From assembly GCA_050084985.1 (NCBI GenBank), contig JBITNC010000002.1:35526001-35590000 (forward strand): a stretch of 64,000 nucleotides of DNA, given 5' to 3'. A program made the translations under genes and the position numbers. This document shows, piece by piece, positions 23,610 to 34,880 of the stretch (the first letter of the stretch is position 1; each line of letters opens with the position of its first letter). The stretch comes from Nageia nagi (Eukaryota; Pinophyta). The notes beneath the pieces are model-generated. The model had not been told where the DNA came from. It searched no databases and worked only from the letters and a program-made list of their open reading frames with translations.

Positions 23610-24600
23610 CAATTTTGTACTAAATTGGAAAGGGTCCATTTCATTTATTCCTTGCATAATCTATAAACTGTAGTTATGCAATGAAAAGATACTTTTGGTC
23701 AAAATGTCATCATGAATTTATTGGCCAACTAGGCTGCTGAGAAATGGAAAGTTCAAACTTTTTCTACAAAATGTTTCTTTGATTCTTTGCAATGGCCTAG
23801 GAGGGTACACGTTTATGAATGAAGCTTCATTAAGCTTTAAACAAATTTCTTGGTGGGAGCGAAAAGTAAATTGCTTGTACTGTATGTTTTTTTTTAATGA
23901 AGTGTTCCCGATTAGCTTGCTGACAGGAACCCTACTGAATGTGATTTGTGCATCTTCTACAAAATAGATATATTACAATTAAACATGCTGCAACTTAACT
24001 CCTGTTTTTGCCTTTGCATGGTCTCCATCTTACAAATTCCTCGTGACATCATGAAGAGAAATATTTTCCATAACTGATACTGCGTATCTTCTTTGCTTGA
24101 AAGAAATACAATACATTTTAATGTTGCTTTAACATATCTGAGGGTACTACATCTAATTACAAATAGTATGCTCTACTCTTGGTTTTCACTTCATTGCAAA
24201 GAAACTGCAGGTCTGTGCAATCCGTATAAGCACCCAAAAATTTCATTTCTGATTGCCAATGAAATGTCACCTTGTTTTTTTCCTGGGGTGTTACTGGGTG
24301 TTTGGGAAGGCTTAAGATAATATTCTTTGTTTTCAATAGCCATAACTTTATTGACAAAACCTGTTTCAGTTTCGCAAACACCAGTGTCAATGATATTTTA
24401 TACAGTATAATATAGAAGCCTAAGAGTATGATAATTAGAGAAGACACTAACAGCTGACACATGTAGCCAAGGAATGGTAACAAAGCTCAAGACGCCCATT
24501 GCTAGCATGTACTAGTCTAGTGCTCATTCAGAGCAGAATGGATTTTATTGCTATTCAACGATGTTGGTGTTAATTATGGAATTTGAGTAGATATTTAGCA
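23610..24600. other. 3' flank of the RING-H2 gene
   Basis: Probable 3' UTR then intergenic sequence. No canonical AATAAA was seen in the first 300 bases after the stop, which is common in plants. No other feature recognised. Confidence 0.35.
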
Positions 24601-24609
24601 TACTTCCTG

Positions 24610-25810
24610 TGCTGCAGAGTGTCTTCCAAGGATCATGGTGAACTCTCTTATTATCACTCTTGGTTCCAAGTTGTAAGCGCTGAGCAAGGTGGAGAGCTTC
24701 TTCTGACCTTTTCTTAAGACTTCCATCTCTGCTTCATTCTGTGTTCATAGTCTCGATGTTTGAGATAGGTTTTGACTCCTCCAAGTGGTGAGCAAGCATC
24801 CTTGCTTGGTGGTAATTAATAAATCTATGACCTCGGTGATAAGAAGAGCATGCAATATCCTGTGAGTGTAGACGCCAAAGTGTACTTGTATTAGTTGACC
24901 ATCGTTTCAATCCTTCATAAGTGTACATTCAAATAATCCTGAAAACAGTCCGTCATTTGGAGGCTATCAAAATCATTTCGGTTTGTTCTAAAATGTGCAC
25001 TATGGTTCCTTTGACAGCATTTATTTCCTTCATGATATGTGCTACATTGCTTTCCGCAGGTTTCATCATCTTATTAATCATATTCAAGCAAGTCAGACAG
25101 TCTATCGATACACTCACAAATTGATTCTTTTTCCAGAGACATTTCAAACAGGATGAGAGTTTGCGAGGACAAGAAATTTTTCTGTAGTTCATATTATGTT
25201 TTTCAAAATGCTACCAAATTGTACTCAACTTTAGAATCCTCTATGATTTCTTGATAGTTGATTGTTTTCAGTTCCAAGAAACTATTCTTCAAGGAATAAC
25301 TTCCAATCATACCTTCAAGTTTTTTTTTTTTAAATCTTTTTCTTTTCCACGACTTTTGTTACTTGCACCAAAACTTATAATTACCAAACAGTGACTTTAA
25401 GAAGCAAGCTATAAGATCTATTTATTCCAAAAAAATACTTTTACATAACTTGAAATTCTGATTCCCCATTAACAATTGGGGCTATGTCCCAAGGGCCAAG
25501 AGGATTGGTAAGAGCCGGCTGTTTACTGAGTGGAGTTGAACCTGTGGCGGAGGAGGAGAGAGGAAGTTTGATAAATGCCTGTTGAGGGCATATCAGCTGT
25601 GCGAAGGAGGTATGGAATCTCGAGTCCCAAGCCACTTGGTATTTTCATCTTATCAAGTAAAGTGGAATCTCGAGTCCCAAGCCACTTGGTATTTTCATCT
25701 TATCAAGTAAAGTAACAATAGATACGAAGGCAGGAAATAAAGTGCGCACCATTCCGGAATCTAACCCTGATTAGTAGAGAAGGCTGTAGATGTAACCAAT
25801 CTTGTAAAAA
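24610..25810 (-). other. Possible decayed minus-strand coding blocks, unidentified
   Basis: Three minus-strand stretches look more like coding than their surroundings. About 24745-24610 reads through NEAEMEVLRKGQKKLSTLLS and a following REFTMILGRHSAAQE. About 25190-24953 is open with a heptad-like run (NMINKMMKPAESNVAHIMKE). About 25765-25441 has two overlapping frames around a 50-bp duplication and is preceded by CTACTAATCAG, which resembles a branch point and acceptor. None is recognised. They may be exons of an unknown pseudogene or chance. Confidence 0.25.
25613..25712 (+). repeat. Perfect 50-bp tandem duplication
   Basis: 25613-25662 and 25663-25712 are identical as read, starting TGGAATCTCGAGTCCCAAGC and both followed by T. 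As 50 is not a multiple of three, it shifts any reading frame that crosses it. Full identity implies a recent event or an assembly artefact. Confidence 0.9.
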
Positions 25811-28800
25811 AAAATAACAATTAACAATTGTGGTTACAACTGGAAAGCCTTACCTTTTAGATCATGAGAATATACTTATTTGTCCAGACTGCAAGCAAGG
25901 AATCTTCTAACTTGTAGTCCAAGCACACACTACAAGATAAATAATAATAGGAGTTGTCTAGTTAGGGGATTTTTTGCCGTCCTACAACTTGACAATGGTG
26001 TGCAGTTTTTGACATTTTGACACTTGTGGTCAGGAAATTTTGTGGGCCTCATCCATTTTCCAGAAAGGATTCGAGCATATTTGCGAAACTAATCCGTCAT
26101 ACTTATATGAATACACAATACTAAAGTTCAAATCCAAATGCACAATACCAACCTAATTTTGGCATACAAATTTGCAAATATTAGTGAATATTAATGACTT
26201 TAATGAGTTTGTATGAGTTTTGGGATAAACACTTATGCTTTAATTCCTGTTTTGAGTATAAACCCTAGCTGCAATCAATTTTGTTATAGAAAGGTGAATA
26301 GGAAAAATACCCTTAGGCAATAGTAGTCGTTCCATTAATCCAAGGATAAAGCTGAATGGAAGGATTTAAATATGAAGTTTTTTTTAGCTTGTTTTATTGT
26401 GTGTAAAAAAGCTTTTTAAGCTATTTCAGTCTGCATTATACTTGAAAGGGTAAAACCTTAACTAAATCTATGTAATGTTTATTGAAACTCCAATTAGTTA
26501 TAATTAGGTTTTATTCTAAATCCTGAGTGTTTTTATAACATTCTATGAATGGAATAACTGATTGAAAATGATATAGTAGGATAAAAACCTTATCTGTGTA
26601 TACTTTTATACAACAGGGTAAAACCTTACATGAGTATATGTTTCTATCACAAAATTGTTTAAATGCTAAATTTTGTACTGGAAGTAAAGTTTGTATGGTG
26701 TTAAGAAAACTTGGCAATAAACAAAATGGTGTACATTCTAGATTGCAAGGGAAAAATTCGGAAATATAGCAGGATCATCTTTAGAGGCTAAACATGGAGT
26801 TTAGTATAGATGAGTAAGACTGCATGAATTATTAAAATTTGTTCATAAGAGTATGTAGAAAACCTTAGAGCAAATTTTTGACAGGAATTAAACATGAAGT
26901 TTAATAAAATATCTCAAACTAATTATGAAAAATTATTTACTAACCATGGATGCGTTAATAAGATAAATTATAACATCATATGGTGTAAAATTTACTTTTT
27001 GCATGATTGGTTGTTATTAAAGGAAAATGAAATGACATCAAGATAAAACTAAAATTGGTTGTCTTATAATTTGCATAACTCGAGTTTGAGTTTGAAATGT
27101 ATATCAGTCTCATATTGGATCATCATACTGCTATTTTCAGATTCATTGCATGATGTTACTTATCATTTTGTAGAGGTGGATTTTTGCAAGCTATGATATC
27201 ATATTTTGCATAACATACTACATAGGTGGAATATGTAACCATAATATGACTTTATTTCATTGCAAAGGTGGACTTTGTGAGATTATTTTATTTTATGCAT
27301 ATCATTTACATAGATGGGCTTTGTAAGCATGTATCATTCTTGTTAATAAAATTGCATTTTCATTTCTTGGGTGAATAATCTGATAGCATCTATGCATTGA
27401 CATTCTGATATATTTTGTACCATGGAATAATATAGTGGATCATGTGAGGAGAAATGTATTTTGTTTCAGATTAATTCCTTTCACTTATAAAAAAATAAAG
27501 ATGTGAGCCTTATCATATTTTTAGTTACACATCTAGCATATTTGTAGAATATTGTGTCATTATATTTAACCATGGAGGCTAGGTTGTTGAGTTCATATAG
27601 TTGTGCATGGGGAACATGCATGATTGCCTGTGACATTTTTATATGTGCATGAAGAGCAATCTCCAAGAGCTTGAGGGAATAATATTGAAATAATGGGATC
27701 AAAACATTATCCCATGATTGAGAGACAATTGGGTTATCACCAAAAAAAGCTCATACACAACCTACCTTTCCTATTTCTAGATGATGAATTTCAGTAACAG
27801 TTCATAAGAATGGTTTTATTGTTAATATGAAATAGTTGTTTTAAAATTCATGAAAAGTATAAATAAATCTTGAATGACTTATATTACTTACAATTGATTT
27901 AAATTATTATTATTATATTGGAACATATATCAATCTTAATGTTTTCTAAAGGATCTTAATTTAGCCTTGCAAGTCCTACTCGGGGAAAATGGATATTTCC
28001 ATTAGGAGTTGGACAAAGTTGGCTTAAAACTTGGTTATAGTATTCATAACAGAAACAAATATGTACCTACTTAATAGGAATATTTTTGAGATTTATTTTG
28101 TGGAAAGAGTTGAACCTATCAGGGTTATAGTTATCAGCAATCCAAGAATGGAAATATTGTCATCTTTATATAGATCAACACATAGGTAGTACTTGTGGTT
28201 GGAAACTTAGATGTAGTTCTAGTTTAGTTTTTGAGGATAGCTTAAAAGCAAGTTTTTGTATGATGATTTAAAGTATGCAAAATATATGAAGGTGGACCTA
28301 TCTTGTGGCAACTAGTTATGTCTATTTTTATATTGATCGAGTTTTCTTAAAATAAATTAGAAAATGTAAAAAAAATATACTGCATAGGCATTTGTCTACC
28401 TTTCTCGTGATTTGTATTGTTATTTGTTTTTATACAATTGCATAAGAATAAATGCATGGATAAAAACCAAATCAAACAAACAACCAATGCATACATCATG
28501 GAAAATTCATGAGTTTCATATGGAAATGCTAAAACATAAGCTATAATGAGATAAAAACTTTGATGGGTCATATATTTTAGTAAAGGCATCATTTCACTTG
28601 CTTTAAACTATATCAAAAACTTTTATGCAAAAATAGAAATAACTTAAGCATGATCAATATTGTTAAGTACATCCCTATTTTTAAAAGGACCACTTTATGA
28701 GTCGATTACTTAAACTGTCAATGAATGAAAACATTTATAGGATTCTTGAAATCCAAAATAAAACTACAATGGTTAAAAACTCAATGCAGTAAAATGTGTT

Positions 28801-29400
28801 GATTTCTTTATGTTGGGGCATAAGGATTTTGGATAGTTTTCATGCAATAATGATTACCAATTGAATATGATCACAATATCATTCCATGATATTGCATAGT
28901 AACTTTCATAGGCCTTTAAACATCTTCAATATGGGAATCAAAGTTGTGTGGAAATTGTTTTAGATATCATGAATAAAAGAAAAATTAATTTGGAATTCAA
29001 GGAGTTATATAGGAAAGTTTGAACCAAGATTGAATAGTAATTCATTGCTTGGATCTTGCTAAGATACAAGTTGTCCTTAGGGCCTATGGTAGATATAGGT
29101 GTGGACATCAAGAGTTCTTTGTAAGTGATTAACAAATGGCAGTAAGAAATCTCAAAGTTCAACTTAGGGCCATTGGTGGACAATGGTGTAAACTTTAATT
29201 CATGTCATATGAATTTTTATGCACTTGTATGTTGTTTGCAATAATTTTATGTGTTTCATATGCTATGATTATGCTTACTATCTCTAAATTAAAAAAAAAA
29301 GTACGATCTTAGAATGGTTTTGAATGATGATGATAATGATGAAAAGTTATGTCATCACATTTATGGTGAGTGATGATCTTAAAGGAAAGAGGTTGAAATA
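25811..29400. other. AT-rich intergenic sequence
   Basis: No coding domain recognised on either strand. A degenerate repeat with AGGTGGA(C/A)TTTGT-like cores sits at 27174-27340, and GGTAAAACCTTA occurs at 26449 and 26617. Otherwise nothing seen. Confidence 0.35.
27174..27340 (+). repeat. Degenerate short tandem repeat (42-50-bp spacing)
   Basis: AGGTGGA-type cores at 27174, 27224 and 27266, and a weaker one at about 27312, each followed by a TTTGT(A/G)AG-like stretch and an ATATCAT-type stretch. Spacings are 50, 42 and 46 bp. Confidence 0.4.
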
Positions 29401-29439
29401 CCTTCCATCTAATTTTAGTGATAGTAGATGACATACATG

Positions 29440-30700
29440 TAGGATCCCAGGAGACATTATACTTTAAGCATTAAGAGAATTATCACAATTGGATTTTAAC
29501 TAAGGCTCGTATCTACAACGAGAAGCTCAAGCACTAGAAATTGAAAAACCAAAATATTCTAAAGTGGAGGAATAAGCCTAAACATCTGACCACAATGGAT
29601 ATAAAGAATATGACTAGGAGCTCGAAGAAGACATCCCAGATACTTGAGAAACATCCTTAGGGTCAAAAGAGAAGAGTTAAAGAACTACCTCAAGCAATGA
29701 TGTTGTTGATGATGAAGTTAAGAGAAAGAGAAGAAAGAAAATTCATGAAAGAAGGAAAACGATAAGAAAAAGAGAATAAAAAGGAAGGCATCACCTTCAT
29801 CGAGTGATGTGGATGATGAAGATGAGGATAGTGAAGAGTAGAAAGAAGATGAAGAGGAACAACAAGATGATGATAAGAAAAAAAAGTAGGAAGAAGTATA
29901 AGAAGAAAATAATGAGCATTAGGTAGTTCAGATCAATAAAACTTCCAACCCTACCCACACCAATGCCGATTACCAACAACACACTGACATGTTTAGTAGT
30001 CCCCACATGTATCTCAATCTTTGGATACCACTTTTTGTTTTGATCCAATCACTAGTTGATATATTATGACCAATATCCTTTCATAAAAATCTAAGCCACA
30101 TATATTGCAAGATTTTGTGTTGCAGCCATAACATCTTATAAGAGTGGAAATGGAAGGGACCATCATAATGATGAAGAAAAATGCTAAAATCATAGAACAC
30201 CATTATTTAGTTTATAAAGATCATAAGAAGGCATTAAAGGAGCTGAAATAAAAGAATGATGTCATCAAATGACTACAAATCCTTGAGGTGGAACCTAATG
30301 AAGTCAAGAAGCTTATTGTGGAGGGAAAGTGTATGCAAAGGGCTATTGAGAAGGTAGCTCCAAAAGCTATCCACAATTTTGACTTAGCTTATGATTGGTA
30401 TGTTGAATTTCATGATGGGATTACAATCATAAGGAATCATCTAGTCAATTTAGCAAAGTTACATTTGGATTACTTGAAATAGTTAAGCACTATGAAGGTA
30501 CTTTCAATGACATACACAATGGAGAAAAAGAAAGAGGAAATAAGAAAGTATTTAGAGTTTTTCTTCCTCTTCGGGTGTTTGCTAAATCAAAAGGAGAAGA
30601 AGTGAGAAAAATATAAAAAAAAAGTAAAGGAAGACATGGCAAAATCATTTGCCATTTTTAAAATTAGACTTGAAACCAAGGAAGGAGCCTTGAAACCTAA
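29440..30700 (+). pseudogene. Degenerate charged reading frame, unidentified
   Basis: A plus-strand frame in pieces, first Lys/Glu/Asp-rich (29640-29930) and then a better block at 30288-30482 with VEPNEVKKLIVEGKCMQRAI and NFDLAYDWYVEFHDG. Stops are frequent. The composition recalls the acidic/basic ends of transposon proteins or coiled coils, but no domain can be named. The 29.7-29.9 kb part is also a plain purine-rich tract (GAAGATGA), so some of the apparent coding may come from base composition. Confidence 0.3.
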
Positions 30701-32360
30701 AAAGTAGTTTTGTTTAGAAGACAGCCAATGATAAACTACATACTTTAGATGCGAAGATTATGGAAGCCCCCCCTTTTACTCATACATTGATATATGCAAT
30801 TGAATGGAATAGAAAAGTCAAGACTTGTTAATTATGCAAGGGAAGTTGTATTAGAGACAAAAGTACAAACCTCAAGATGATTCTACATAAAGTTTTGAGT
30901 TTCAACAAGAATATTGAGAAAAATGTGACCAAGTTTGTTGTTGATAAAGGTACTAACAATAGTTGGTTTTCATTTAGTCAATTTTTGTAATATGTTTTCA
31001 AGAAAGGAACATTTGTTAAGCACATACTATGTATTTTATAAAACTCTCAACTCCCTAGACAAATGTTCGTGAAACTATCTATTTGTATTAAGTTTATTTT
31101 TAATTATGTTGCTATAATTTATGCAAATAATTTACGACTAAGAAATTATACATACGATATTTTGTAACTATTAAAGAGACTTTTTAGCTTTTGAAACTTG
31201 TGTCCTCTAAAGCAATTATTTAACGTGAATGAATCAAGAATTATAAAATCTTTTGGTTCAGGCTTTCAGGAATTACATATGTTTTATATAGTTTTATCAA
31301 ATGTTTCAAGCTAATGCAGTAAATTTGATAAATTTTTTTAATGTCATTATTTACCATATTCATAATGAATAGTTGATATTTATTTGGATATAAGATCTCA
31401 ATCTATTTTCTAAAAAAATAGGAGATAGATTTAGGAGTTTATTTTGCTCCATTTGCAACCAACCATGATAGTTTCATTTAAGGACTACCTCATTAAAAAA
31501 TGAGGGTTTTAAACGCTATTATGTCTTACTGTTCTTCGATAAAAAAGTAAATAGCAAAAACTGGTGACTTCCCTCGAGTTAAAATTTAATATTTTGACAA
31601 CTCTATTTTTATTTTAAAGTTAAAAGAAAAATCACTAGAAAACTTTGTTTTCTGAACAACAATAAATTTTTTGAATTTACTCTTTTTATGAAAAGAGGCT
31701 TAATTATATTGAAGAATAATGATAATTTATGGTATTAATAGTTGGTGACTATGTCAACTAATGAACTTGTATACTAGTCCGATATTTTATCCCAACTTCA
31801 AATTGTAATCGTAGCCAAAAATTCTTCTACAAGGATTACAAGTTTTGAACATATTCAATAGATTTTTTGGTGAATTGCATAACAAGAAAGAGAATTTGAA
31901 ATTAGGAATTCATGGAAGCATCTATTGATTGAAGAACATTTAGCTAAACAAATGTATATAAGAGATTCAAATTTAGAAGCTATCTGACTTGACACGGAAC
32001 ATTTTCTTTAGTCATATCAATAGTAAGCTTTTCTTTCCTAAAGAAGTATTACATGATAGATACATTTCAAATTTTGATTAAGAAATCTAGGTAGAATACA
32101 TATACGAATTCAAATCTTAGTTCATACCAGATATAGAAAAGAATCCTATTCATAGTCCATTCCACTATTCTGTTTTCATATTCTTCAAAGATACAAATCC
32201 TACTTAGGATATTAGAAGAAATTAGACACAAAAGAGTTCAGGAGCGAATCAAACCAGATTGGAAGGTCATAAAGACCATGGATTGAACAAAAATATTTTT
32301 TTCCTATCTATGATCCAAGTTCCAACACCTATAAATAATCGATCATCTCCTAAAAGATTA
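30701..32360. other. AT-rich intergenic sequence
   Basis: No gene or repeat recognised. CCTATAAATAATCG near 32328 could be a TATA-like leader signal for the Gag fragment that follows. Confidence 0.3.
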
Positions 32361-32369
32361 TCTCAACAA

Positions 32370-32710
32370 AAGATGGCTAATCAACCATAATTACCATGGA
32401 GGATCAATGCAGGCCTATTTGCACTAGCTGGAGATAGTCACAAAATGCCAAAGTATACCATCTCACTCATGATCTTCATTGGAGATTTTATAGGGATCAA
32501 AATTGATGAGAACATTAACTTCTTCACCACAACATGTAAAAATTATGGATGTAGAACATGGAAGATATTGTTGTAAGACTTTTTGTGCAAACATTAACAT
32601 AAGAAGTAGTTGACTGGTTTAATTCTTTGCTAGCTACTTACATCACATGTTAGGAGGATATGAAATTAATCTTAATTACATGGTTCTTCAATATGGACAT
32701 TAATAACGAA
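32370..32710 (+). pseudogene. Ty3/gypsy Gag fragment, decayed
   Basis: From the ATG near 32373 the frame reads MANQP, a stop, then INAGLFALAGDSHKMPKYTI. From about 32558 another frame reads MEDIVVRLFVQTLT, a stop, EVVDWFNSLLATYIT, a stop, then EDMKLILITWFFNMD. This is the Gag capsid block (V-x-R-L-F-x-Q-T-L ... W-F ... W-E-x-x). Both stops in the second part sit where the family usually has Gln/Glu or Trp. No zinc knuckle or pol was found downstream, so only the N-terminal Gag survives. Confidence 0.7.
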
Positions 32711-34449
32711 ATAACCAGGATATGAATTGCAGATATATATAATTTGATAATAGTTGTAAATTACATCAAAAGAAAACCTCTAAATCATGATTGTGTTAAA
32801 AAAAATACCCCTTAAGCAAGAAAAAATAAATTATATGAACTTAATATAAACCATTTTCATTAAAACAGCACATGAAAAGAAAATAATCAAATATATGTAT
32901 GTTTAAGATATGTGAGCTAATAACTTCTCAATTAAAATCTATGAAGTTAATGTCATTCAAAATGTTTCCCACAATATTGCGTTATCAAAATTTAAATAAC
33001 TTCATGCTATTTAACATTGTATATACTTTATAAATGTTTTGTTACATGGCAAAAAATTCAACTTCAATGTAATATCAAAATACTCGTCTACATTTTAGTA
33101 GGTTTATGTGCTTATATGAAGTTCAATTGACTTCCATGTAGGAACAAAATGTTTATAGCAGCTCATATTGTTTGAAATTGAATTATTGATAAAAAAAATC
33201 GTACATTAGCTATAGGGAGAAAGACCAGCTCAAGGAGAAGAAAGTGAAGGCTATAGATAAATCTGGCTCTTACAATGGATGGTCTGAAGATACGATTTTC
33301 TCTAAAGCAATGGGTGGGAGACTACTTGTTTATGTATTACAAGAGTTATAATTTATGAAAAAATTCAAACCTAAGATTAAATTTTTTAACTAATCTCTTC
33401 CTATACAGTTAGGTAAGGATAACTAATACCATTTTTATAAATCTTAAATTTTTTTTTTTAATTATATTTATAATTTGAACACAAAAATAAATACAAATCC
33501 TTAATAGAATTACAATTCTCAATAATATTAATGCCATAAATTTTGCCAAAAATATTTGCAAAGTCCTACAATCTAGTTGGAAAGAAAAGAAAATCATAAT
33601 AATAAACTATCAAAATGAAATTTTGATATTAATTAAAAACACTATCGAAAGGTGACGAATTTCTATAGATGGTTCTTTGCCATTTGAAGTGTATTTTCTT
33701 CCAAATCTATATGTTAAGGAAAGTGACAATTATTTAAAATGCTTATTCAACCCCTTTTTTTGAAACCATCAAATATTTGATTGCTGTAATATTCAACAGT
33801 GTAGACCATTGGTAAGATTTGATTGTTGTAAACAGTTGTGAATCGTGATAAAGTGGTGAGTAGGAATCAGATTGCAATTTCAATTACCGGAGTGTATATC
33901 TTAACTCTCAAAGCATTTAATAAAGTTTAAATTTGATGTTCAACCTTTGAAGATAAACAACACTGATTTCATTGCTATCGCACACCATAAACCATGAAAA
34001 TAATGAGGTTTTCAAAATAAAGAGCAAAAAATTCAACATACAATGAAATTATCTATTATTTCAACAGAGAAATGTAATCCGAATAAAAGTGTTTCAATTT
34101 TCAACTTCTGCAACAAAAATTACAATGTAATTTCAATTATATAATAAAAAAAGTAACAACAAATGTAACAGAAAAATATTGAAGTATTTTTTTATTAGTA
34201 GAAATAAAAATTATCTATTTACAATCTATCAATTTGGAAACATATATAATCTATAAATTTAGAAACAATATTTACAAGAAACTTATCAATTTTATAATGC
34301 TTAAGTGTAAAGATTCACATATAACTGTCTCAAAATACATGCTTAATTTACAAATAACTGTATTTTACGATTAAATTAGAAAAATACGTTCATATGACCA
34401 TCAATTTTAAACACTGCTTTGCATCCAAACAACTCTTTCATTTCGGCAC
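32711..34449. other. AT-rich intergenic sequence
   Basis: Very AT-rich with long A/T runs. No coding domain recognised. Confidence 0.35.
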
Positions 34450-34880
34450 CGAATAACTCTTTGTCATTTCCGTATCAGATCCAGGACTGACTTCAAAGTA
34501 ACAAATATCTTCAATCACCAAAATACTCCTATCTATCTTCAAATAATGATCTTTGCAATATTTTTTTGCGTGTGCACTTCAGAATGATCTTGATGGTAGT
34601 GTAGAAATGCTGTTCTTTTGGTTTATGGAAGCGGCTTTTATATAGTTTTACCATATTTCAGCTTTCTGACTTTCATCATTCTAGGTTTGTTGTAAACTTG
34701 CCACTTTTGATTATTTTGGTGACTGAATATATTTGTTACTTTGAAGTTAATCCTGGAAAAGTTGCTTGGTGCAGGGTTACATGAATGCATTCTTTATCCT
34801 AAAGAACTCTTTGTCATTTTCGTATCAGATCTAAGACTGTCTTCAAAGTAACAAATATCTTCAGTCACCAAAATATTCTT
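34450..34880. repeat. Direct and inverted repeat cluster
   Basis: A unit of about 85 bp (ACTCTTTGTCATTT(C/T)CGTATC, then GACT-CTTCAAAGTAACAAATATCTTC, then TCACCAAAATA) occurs at about 34456-34541 and again at about 34806-34890 in direct orientation. Between them, 34710-34747 is an inverted copy of the central 38 bases. The inverted copy can pair with either direct copy, giving stems of about 35 bp with loops of roughly 185 or 90 bases. The arrangement suits a foldback or MITE-like element, or a rearranged promoter-type repeat. No target duplication was identified. Confidence 0.7.

Noticed and set aside
29640-29930. Highly charged Lys/Glu protein as a real gene
   Set aside because: Purine-rich GAA/GAT tract produces charged residues in any frame; frequent stops.
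29797-30048. Minus-strand frame with a long hydrophobic stretch (membrane protein)
   Set aside because: It is the reverse complement of the purine-rich tract, giving Phe/Leu/Ile by composition only.
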